Shown: positions 9,838-17,600 of the stretch, piece after piece | Numbering within the stretch: position 1 is the stretch's first letter | Layout of the letters: the number at the start of each line of letters is the position of its first letter | Assembly (NCBI GenBank): GCA_003551065.1 | Contig: PULU01000071.1 | Span: forward strand, 1-33,694 | Reading direction: 5' to 3' | Source of the DNA: Thermoplasmata archaeon | GTDB lineage: Archaea; Thermoplasmatota; Thermoplasmata; Halarchaeoplasmatales; Halarchaeoplasmataceae | DNA: 33,694 nucleotides | Notes under the pieces: generated by a model | What the model saw: the letters and a program-made list of their open reading frames with translations, nothing else | What the model was told of the DNA's origin: nothing | Databases searched by the model: none | Made by a program: the position numbers and the translations under genes

Positions 9838-10752
9838 ATGATGGATGTACCGATAAGTGATCTTTTGGGCGCTTTCCTTGCGCTAATAGGAGCATTGGTT
9901 GTAGCGATCCAGAGTGTATTAGTGAGAAAAAAAACGGTAACCGGTTCCGTTGAAAAATTGATAGGTATGGTCATCTTGATAAACTTCATTCTGTGGACTC
10001 CTTTGTCCCTAATTTTATATTTCCCATCTTTCAATGTTACCTTAATAGGATTCACTGCATTTATTTTATCAGGCATATTCGGTTTTTTCTTAGGATATCT
10101 CTTTATCTTTTATTCTATTAAGCGTATAGGTGCTTCGAAGACCCACCCACTAATGAAGATACAAGTTGTCGTAGCTCTCATATTATCTGTTGTTTTTCTG
10201 AAAGAGACACTCACATCATATCATTTGGCGGGTGTCATATTTTTATTATTTGGTACCATGTTAGTATCAAAAGAGATCACCGGTGATAACAATAGTGGGA
10301 GATCTATAACAAGAAGTGGATATATCGATCTATCGCTACCTTTTATCGGCGGAATATTTTGGGGTTTTAATTGGTATTTTACTAGACTAGGACTACTAGA
10401 GGGGGTACCGATATTACTAGGCTTGTCCATCAGCTCCGGTGGAGGATTGATGCTTTTTGTGTTATTCCAGGTAGTTTCCAATCGAAGTTTAAAATCTATC
10501 AAGATACTTTTACCTAATTCTAAACCGTTCATTATCATCGGTGTGATCTGTTCCTTTGCATTCCTACTAAATTTTTCTGCTTTATCTATCGCTAGAGTGG
10601 TGGTTGTCAATCCTATCTGGCATATCTCACCTTTGTTCGTTTTGATCTTGTCTTATCTTTTTCTTCCAAAGCTTGAACAGTTGAGTGTAAAAATAATACT
10701 TGGCTCTCTTCTGATAGTCTTTGGGACTGTTTGTGTGATAATATTCATGTAA
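9838..10752 (+). CDS. EamA/DMT-family transporter
   Basis: About 10 hydrophobic segments in two half-repeats, typical of DMT permeases. Confidence 0.75.
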   Translation: MMDVPISDLLGAFLALIGALVVAIQSVLVRKKTVTGSVEKLIGMVILINFILWTPLSLILYFPSFNVTLIGFTAFILSGIFGFFLGYLFIFYSIKRIGASKTHPLMKIQVVVALILSVVFLKETLTSYHLAGVIFLLFGTMLVSKEITGDNNSGRSITRSGYIDLSLPFIGGIFWGFNWYFTRLGLLEGVPILLGLSISSGGGLMLFVLFQVVSNRSLKSIKILLPNSKPFIIIGVICSFAFLLNFSALSIARVVVVNPIWHISPLFVLILSYLFLPKLEQLSVKIILGSLLIVFGTVCVIIFM

Positions 10753-10820
10753 GACTTCTAAAGGCTGAAAAGATGAAGCACAACAGATAAATACCCCATC
10801 TACTTAAAAACCTTCAAGTA

Positions 10821-10862
10821 GCGGGTGAAGACCCGCCGGAGATGTGCCCTTTTAAGGGTGAA
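10821..10862 (+). promoter_or_regulatory. Structured leader upstream of the L15e gene
   Basis: Perfect hairpin GCGGGT-gaag-ACCCGC (10821-10836), then CCCTT-TT-AAGGG. TATA-like CTTAAAAA at about 10803-10810. Confidence 0.45.
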
Positions 10863-10889
10863 TCCATAAGCAGCGAAGAAAGTGATAAG

Positions 10890-11519
10890 ATGGCAGAAGA
10901 AGAATTCACATTGGAAGATGAAGAAGAGGAAATCGAGAACAAGCAGAGCATGTATAAGTACATTGAAGATGCGTGGAAGGATCCTGATGAGGGTTATTTG
11001 AAAAAACTAAATTGGGAACGTATCCAGAGATGGAGACGTGAAGATAATTTTACTCGAGTCGAAAGGCCCACTCGTTTAGATAAAGCTCGCAAATTAGGCT
11101 ATAAAGCTAAACAGGGATATGTTGTTGTACGATCAAGGATAAGAAGAGGAGGTTTACAGAAACGTAGACCCAAAGGAGGGCGTAAACCAAAGAAACTAGG
11201 GTTGAAAAAGATCACACCTAGGAAGAATCTACAGCGTATCGCAGAAGAGAGAACTTCTAAAAAGTATCCCAATTTAAGGGTTTTAAATTCCTATTGGATC
11301 GGACAAGATGGAAGACATAAGTATTTCGAGGTTATATTGGTAGATCCACACCATCCAGTTATCAAGAACGATGAAAAGATCAACTGGATATGTGATGATT
11401 CTCAGAAGGGAAGGGTTTTCCGTGGACTCACATCTGCCGGAAGAAAATCTAGAGGGTTACATAAAAAAGGAAAGGGTGCTGAAAGATCCCGTCCATCTAA
11501 AACGAAAACTGAAAGATAA
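10890..11519 (+). CDS. rpl15e: 50S ribosomal protein L15e
   Basis: [10 protein letters not shown]..., [67 protein letters not shown]. Start uncertain: ATG 10842, 10890 or 10950. Confidence 0.95.
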   Translation: MAEEEFTLEDEEEEIENKQSMYKYIEDAWKDPDEGYLKKLNWERIQRWRREDNFTRVERPTRLDKARKLGYKAKQGYVVVRSRIRRGGLQKRRPKGGRKPKKLGLKKITPRKNLQRIAEERTSKKYPNLRVLNSYWIGQDGRHKYFEVILVDPHHPVIKNDEKINWICDDSQKGRVFRGLTSAGRKSRGLHKKGKGAERSRPSKTKTER

Positions 11520-11573
11520 AAATACCACCTTTCCGATATACTCTCCATATGTTCCTAACTGAAGCTTAGACAT

Positions 11574-12005
11574 ATGCATTGTTTTTTTCTAGTGGGTTGT
11601 TTCTCCGTAAAATCCCTACTTGATCTTCAGAGTTGGGCCTCTCGCAAAAACCTTTGGGAACTATGGGTCGTTTTTATCATCGCCATGATCGGTCATGATA
11701 TTATTTTATTTCCTTCCTCAAGGACCTTTTTAGGTATCAAATGGTCCATATTTTTGATAATAGTATTGTTCTTTTACTTTAAAGAAATAAGATTCCTAGT
11801 ATTAGATGATAAGATAGCTTTACTTGCAGTGGTATCATTGCTCCACCTATACATGATCTCTGTATTTTTAATCCTATACACAGTATTATTACTTTTATTA
11901 AAAAGAAGGATTAAGCACGGTTTCAGCCATTCGAAAAAGATACCTACTTTACCTTTATCTACATCACCAGTTGTGTTCACAGTTGCTTTGTTTTTATTCC
12001 TATGA
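11574..12005 (+). CDS. Small hypothetical membrane protein
   Basis: 143-aa ORF with about four hydrophobic segments; no strong RBS. Confidence 0.4.
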   Translation: MHCFFLVGCFSVKSLLDLQSWASRKNLWELWVVFIIAMIGHDIILFPSSRTFLGIKWSIFLIIVLFFYFKEIRFLVLDDKIALLAVVSLLHLYMISVFLILYTVLLLLLKRRIKHGFSHSKKIPTLPLSTSPVVFTVALFLFL

Positions 12006-12007
12006 TA

Positions 12008-12304
12008 TTATCTTACATAGGGTAATAAATAATGCCTTAGAGCAGAGAGTATGTTGGCCTGTGATCCATGTATAAAAATTCTCAGGCTTGATAGGTTTAA
12101 AAGTAAAGATGGATTGTCATAGTCTAAATCTATGATATCTTTTACCTCGTTAAATGGTATCTGGTACCATGAACTACCATCGGATAATAGAAGACCATTA
12201 TCAGTTATGTATAATTTTCCTCCTCCGGAGGCTAGATTATACTCTTTAGAATTGTCCTTCATCCTAAAATCAAACTGTACTATATCTATAAGCCTTGCAA
12301 ACAT
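12008..12304 (-). CDS. Hypothetical protein (small, possibly PH/GRAM-like beta domain)
   Basis: 98-aa ORF directly downstream of the NOG1 gene on the same strand; predominantly beta-like pattern. Confidence 0.5.
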   Translation of the reverse strand: MFARLIDIVQFDFRMKDNSKEYNLASGGGKLYITDNGLLLSDGSSWYQIPFNEVKDIIDLDYDNPSLLLNLSSLRIFIHGSQANILSALRHYLLPYVR

Positions 12305-12319
12305 CTAGTTGAATCAGGT

Positions 12320-13285
12320 TTATAACTCATATTTATATTTTAGCCCGTTTTTTATTAGTTCCTTTAGTTTATCTAAATTCTTATCTTCTAGTGCCGATAT
12401 ATGTAAACGTTTATTTTGGACCTCATCCACATCTAATTTATTATCTATCTCTATAATTTTTACGTCGGGGAAGCTCTCTTTAAGTTCAGAGGCGAGAGCT
12501 TCCTGTTTTTCGAGAGGGTAACCACATGTACCACTGGGATCATATAGATACAATATAAGATCCGCCAAACTCTCCAAAGCATTTACTGCTTGTTTTTCAA
12601 TCTCGTTCCTTTCTTCATCCGGCCTATCCAGGAGTCCAGGCGTATCCAATAACTGACATCTATGCCTTCCTATTGTGAAATGTCCTATACCGACTTCTTT
12701 GGTCGTGAAGGGATACACGGCGACTTTTGGTTTACCACTGGATATCTTAGAAACTAGCAGAGATTTACCTACGTTGGGATATCCTGCTACGACGACGGTA
12801 GGTAGATCCGAACGTATATCCGGTAGTGAGTTGAGCTTCTTTCTACACTCGTTTAAAAATGCAAGATCATCATCTATTTGCTCGAGTATCGACGATGTTC
12901 TACCGTAGGCTTGCTTTCTAATCTTTTCCATCTCCTCTACGGTATTTTTCTTCATCAAATTTCTAGCGGACTCCATGAGTATCCTCTTAGTCCTACGTCT
13001 TGCCCAGTTGACTGCACCGATACTTTTCTTTAGTTTATCTACGCCTATCATTATGTCTATGATCTCATAATAGAAAGGTGGAAGTATATCTATAGAGGGA
13101 AATTCCTTTTCGTATCTTTTAAGGGTGTCTTCTAATGTGTGGGCGATCTTATTGAGTTTCGCCGAATTAGTTTTTTTTGTACTTTCTTCCCTAGTGTTGC
13201 CCTTTTTATCGAGTTTAGATGCCCTTCTGAATGCTTTGTCTACGAGTTGTTTTGAAGTTAATATCGGAGGTATATTAAAGTCCAT
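12320..13285 (-). CDS. NOG1-like GTPase
   Basis: G1 AGYPNVGKS, G3 DTPGLLDRP, YPFTTKEVGIGH switch, and NOG1-type N-terminal helical domain. Confidence 0.88.
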   Translation of the reverse strand: MDFNIPPILTSKQLVDKAFRRASKLDKKGNTREESTKKTNSAKLNKIAHTLEDTLKRYEKEFPSIDILPPFYYEIIDIMIGVDKLKKSIGAVNWARRRTKRILMESARNLMKKNTVEEMEKIRKQAYGRTSSILEQIDDDLAFLNECRKKLNSLPDIRSDLPTVVVAGYPNVGKSLLVSKISSGKPKVAVYPFTTKEVGIGHFTIGRHRCQLLDTPGLLDRPDEERNEIEKQAVNALESLADLILYLYDPSGTCGYPLEKQEALASELKESFPDVKIIEIDNKLDVDEVQNKRLHISALEDKNLDKLKELIKNGLKYKYEL

Positions 13286-13382
13286 GAAACCCGTTAGATT
13301 CTCATATCGGTTAAATTTAACGGACTATTTCGACGAAAACGCTTAAAAAGGACCTGTTTCTTTGGCCGTATAGGTGCTACGT

Positions 13383-14168
13383 ATGGAAGAAGGAGACCTA
13401 GTTTACGTGGATTTCGATCTATGGATAATGCCTGATGATGAGGAAGAAGAGCCTATACTCTTCGACACCACAGATGAGGAAAAGGCTGAGGAAGAAGAAA
13501 TCTATAATGAAGATGCCTCATATGGCCCCACCCCCTTTGTAATTGAAGAAGGAGAGATTTTAGAAGGTTTCTACAAAGCCCTCTTAGAAAGCGAAGTCGG
13601 TGAAGAAAAATCGGTCGAGGTCCCTCCTGATGAAGGAATCGGTAACAGGGATCCGGGTAAGATTGAATTGTTCAGCAGAAGAGAACTTGATAGAAAAGGT
13701 ATCGATCCTGTCGTAGGCAAGGAAGTCGAGATAGATGATAGACGAGGCACGGTTATCCAAGCTACAGCTGGAAGGATCAGGATCGATTTCAACCATCCAT
13801 TAGCTGGAAAAACTTTGAGATATGATTTTGAGATAGTGGATAAACCAGAGGAAGAAGAAGAGATCGTTAAAGCCATCTTCGAAAAGGATTTCAGAAAGTC
13901 TGAATTAGAGATTCAGAAGGAAGAAGATGCTTTAGATATAGTACTTCCAGACGAGTGTAAGTATGATCAAGGTTGGATCGTCAGCAAATATCGTATCGTA
14001 GGCGATCTTAGGAAGTACATAGATGTAAAAACGATCAATTTCATCGAGCAGTATGTCGAAGAAGATGAAGATGACATCGATGAAGAGGAATTAGAAGCAG
14101 AATTAGAAGAAGAAGTGGAAGCAGAACTAGAAGAAAAAGCAGAGGAAGAAGTAAACGAAGAGGAATAA
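13383..14168 (+). CDS. FKBP-type peptidyl-prolyl isomerase (SlyD-like) with C-terminal domain and acidic tail
   Basis: EEGDLVYVDFDLWI, GFYKALLESEVGEEKSVEVPPDEGIG, DFNHPLAGKTLRYDFEI. ATG 13383 preceded by GGTG; track start is GTG 13374. Confidence 0.9.
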   Translation: MEEGDLVYVDFDLWIMPDDEEEEPILFDTTDEEKAEEEEIYNEDASYGPTPFVIEEGEILEGFYKALLESEVGEEKSVEVPPDEGIGNRDPGKIELFSRRELDRKGIDPVVGKEVEIDDRRGTVIQATAGRIRIDFNHPLAGKTLRYDFEIVDKPEEEEEIVKAIFEKDFRKSELEIQKEEDALDIVLPDECKYDQGWIVSKYRIVGDLRKYIDVKTINFIEQYVEEDEDDIDEEELEAELEEEVEAELEEKAEEEVNEEE

Positions 14169-14217
14169 ATTCGCTCTCTAAATTTTAACCAACCCCATTT
14201 CCCTAATTGGATTAATC

Positions 14218-14400
14218 ATGACCGTCAGAATAACCCACAAGCAGATGATCGTTATATTCATATTGATAGCGATATTCATAAGTCTATTATCATTTATGTT
14301 AGGGCCTGCTGGATCGATGTATGTAACTGTCGGTTTGGTAGTTATTTTTATAATCTTCAAGCTGCGTCAGTATGTAAAGGGAGAAAAGGAAAACGACTGA
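14218..14400 (+). CDS. Small two-TM membrane protein
   Basis: 60-aa ORF with two hydrophobic segments and a basic C-terminus. Confidence 0.45.
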   Translation: MTVRITHKQMIVIFILIAIFISLLSFMLGPAGSMYVTVGLVVIFIIFKLRQYVKGEKEND

Positions 14401-14420
14401 TTTTTAAAAAGAATTATTAG

Positions 14421-14495
14421 CGGGCGTAGGGGGATTCGAACCCCCGTTCTACAGCTTAGGAGGCTGTCGCCATATCCAGACTAGGCCACACGCCC
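14421..14495 (-). tRNA. tRNA-Arg (anticodon CCT)
   Basis: Reverse complement folds GGGCGTG...ACAGC-CTCCTAA-GCTGT...GGGGG-TTCGAAT-CCCCC-TACGCCC with a G discriminator. Confidence 0.95.
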
Positions 14496-14515
14496 ATTTT
14501 GTTTGTTTAATGGGT

Positions 14516-14563
14516 TAGTCTGGAGATAAGAGGAATTTGTAATTCCTTGGCATATCCAGACTA
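14516..14563. repeat. Nested palindrome in the tRNA-Arg leader
   Basis: Outer arms TAGTCTGGA (14516-14524) / TCCAGACTA (14555-14563); inner arms AGGAATT (14531-14537) / AATTCCT (14541-14547). Confidence 0.85.
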
Positions 14564-14580
14564 TATTCAAGGGCATAGAG

Positions 14581-14627
14581 ATGGCCTTGAAGGTTCGGGG
14601 AAAATTATAATTTCCCAGTAAGGCCAC
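14581..14627. repeat. Second nested palindrome in the tRNA-Arg leader
   Basis: Outer arms ATGGCCTT (14581-14588) / AAGGCCAC (14620-14627); inner arms GGGAAA (14598-14603) / TTTCCC (14611-14616). Confidence 0.8.
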
Positions 14628-14639
14628 ACGCCCATTTTG
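14621..14639 (-). repeat. Partial duplicate of the tRNA-Arg 5' end plus immediate upstream bases
   Basis: AGGCCACACGCCCATTTTG is identical to 14483-14501; CATATCCAGACTA at 14551-14563 is identical to 14471-14483. Confidence 0.9.
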
Positions 14640-14692
14640 AGTCGAATTTTTCATATGGATGTATATTAGATAAGTCTTACGCAGGAAAAAGC

Positions 14693-17600
14693 TCATCTTT
14701 GGATTTTATAGTCTGTGTGTTCCTGAGGTATTTCTTTTCTATATTCAATATCTAAGATATCCTCTTGTTTTCTATCTTTACTCGACTTCATCAGGATTCG
14801 AAAGCCTAAGAATAGAGTCAAGATCGTTATCGAACCCAATGGAACCAATATATAGACCTCTTGGGCGTAAACATAGAATGTCACTTTTTGAGTTTCACTA
14901 TTTCCAGCCCTATCCCATGCTCTTACTTCGATCTGGTTTTTTCCATTCCTCAATCTACTTGCTTCATATTCAAGTTCCTGATCCACATCCACCCATCTTC
15001 CTTTATTTATCCTGATCTCGTATCCATCGATGCCCGATAATTGATCATAGGCTTCCCATCTGATATCAACTTTCCTTGAATGGAAAAGATCTTCTTCCTT
15101 TGGCTCCGATATCTTCAGAACCGGAGATGTGGTGTCCACTGTAAAACTAGTATTAGAAACAATATAGTCTTCGGTATTGTCACTCACCTTTAGTTGAATC
15201 GTATGAGCACCTTCTTCAAGATTTTCGAGTATATGAACTGTTTCCTGTCCTATATGTTTCCATTCCTCACCTTCTTTTCTAATGTAGTGTTCCCTTATTC
15301 CAATACCACCTTCGGATATCCACTCTATTCTCACATCTTCAGTATTCAAGTAAATACCATCTTCTGGCTCATCTATCCGAATTTCTAATTGTTCGAAAGG
15401 ACTAATTAAAGGGTATTTGTCAGTAAAACCAATACCCTCAAAAGGTGTATCTGCGAAGCCATCCGATCCTTCCTCGTCACGTTCTACTCCGGAGTATCTA
15501 TCCTCCCCATCATGATCATACCAATAATTTCCACCACCTGGGTATTCTCTGTACCAGCTATTTTCTTTGCTCGTGTCTCTACCTGGCCCTAGTTCACTTT
15601 CAAAAAAATTGTTGTGATATACGTCGTTATATTGTGATTGGAGTAATAAAGAAACACCCCTTCTACCTTTTGAAAAATCATTTCTATAAATTTCGTTATT
15701 ATGTGAATTAGCCAATAATAAACCTTGTGTGTTATTTCTAAAAGTATTACTAGAAATTATATTCCGACCAGACGATATCAGAGTAGCGCCTTCAGTATTG
15801 TCTACAAATACGTTTTCCTTGATGAGATTATCAAAGGAATTGATCATGTATAATCCCCAACTATTGTTTTTTAAAACACATCCAGTTATAATATTATGAT
15901 CGGAGAAACCCATGAGTATCCCATCAGTTAACCCGTCCAAATGTTGATCTTTGATCTCAACTCCTGTACTATTTGAAAGGATGATCTGACCCGCTTCTTT
16001 TTCTAAAATTCCCTGTGTTTTATTGTTCAAATAAATTACGGGTTTTCCATTTACTTCGTTATCGGTACTTATAATATGTGTATTCCAGTGTTTCACTTCT
16101 GGTCCGCTTAGAAATATACTTGAATCTTCAATAGAGTTTCCATCTAATCGATTGTTCATAGACCTTAATAATCCGATGGCATAGCTACTATACTTGATAT
16201 CATTATCTTCTATACTGTTATAGTTTGAACGGAATAACCTAATGTTATAGATCTCATTTCGTTCTACAAAATTAGAATTGATCTTATTGTGATGGGAATT
16301 ATATAGATAAATGCCAAACTTATTCTCTGCTAGGGTGTTATTGATGAGAACATTATCTTCAGAAAAGGCCAACTTGATACCTGCTGAGGAGTTATACAGA
16401 TTAAGATTTTCCACTAGCATGTTATTACAGTTAACGAGGATGACCTGACCTGCATCTTCTGGAATACTTCCATATTCATCGTTTTTCCAGTAGTAGATTG
16501 GTTGGCCGTTGACAGTATTTGATGAGTCTATATCGTGACTTGTCCAATGGTACAATATATCGCTGTAAAACATTAGTCCGGTTCGTTCTAATGAGTTCTT
16601 AGTAAGATCACTCCTCTGAGAATAGTGATGCACAATACCATAGTCTCCTCCTTGGATAATATTATCATGGACAATGCTATCTATCGATGAGAATAAACTT
16701 AAAAAATAGGTATTGTTTTTTCCGGTATTGTACATAATATGGTTACTTTTTGACCCATATATCTCTATAGAATAACTACACTCAGTAAAAAAGTTATCTT
16801 CTATCCTATTATTATTAGATTCGGATAACATAAGACCTATGAAAGAATCTTTGAAATTATTTTCAATGATCAGGTTATTGTTTCCCAGATCTATCGATAT
16901 ATCCATAAGATTATCAGTAAATTCGTTCTCCATCACCCCTGTCAGTCCGGATTTTATCATTAATATACCATCAGAGATGTCGAAGAATTCGTTATTAGAA
17001 ATAATCGTGTGGTTTGACTTCTCTATTATTAATCCATTTCGATTGTAAGAAAAATTGTTTTGGTGGATCTTATTGTGATCCGATTCTAAAAAGCTCATGC
17101 CTGTATGATAACCTGATATGTTATTTTCCATAAAATCATTATTTCTAGATGTCATTACTTCGATGCCTGCATCTCTTCCAACATCTACTTGGACTTTTTC
17201 GATCATCTCCCAGTTCTCAGAGCTAGCTGTAAATGTCAGTTCTATTTCTCCATGTACCTCAGGTTTCCAACTGCCTGAATAATATCCATCACCTTTTACC
17301 TGGTCCCAATCAACACCATCGTCTTCGAGATAGATCTTATCTTCTTCAGTGTCGAATTCAACTGATACGTTGATATCTGATATAGGATGAACCCCATCGG
17401 TTATGGAGACCATCAATCCGGTTTCTGATAGAACATCATGTCTAGACGAATTGCCAGGACTGTGGACCCAAAAGTATGGTTCTTCAGGTGTGATTGTCGG
17501 CTCCATGGCTTTAGAGGCATTTATCCTACCTTCAGTCAGACTGGTATCTTTCAATGAATCTAATCTATCTGCTGATGAGAGTATTATATTCTTGATTTGG

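Noticed and set aside
10838-10866. Possible kink-turn in the L15e leader (GGA-GAUGUG-CCCUU...AAGGG-UGAA-UCC)
   Set aside because: The bulge lies 3' of the GA pair rather than 5', so the strand polarity does not match a standard k-turn; kept only as generic hairpins.
14421-14639. Integrated mobile element at the tRNA-Arg gene
   Set aside because: No integrase or element genes nearby, and the duplicated part is the tRNA 5' end rather than the 3' end normally regenerated by tRNA-targeting integrases.
14481-14696. 71-aa minus ORF over tRNA-Arg and its leader
   Set aside because: Overlaps the tRNA gene and hairpins; repetitive NGRVA segments simply reflect the duplicated tRNA 5' sequence.
15400-17160. 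CRISPR-like or DNA repeat array
   Set aside because: The periodicity is at the protein level (NosD beta-helix repeats) without conserved DNA repeat units or spacers.
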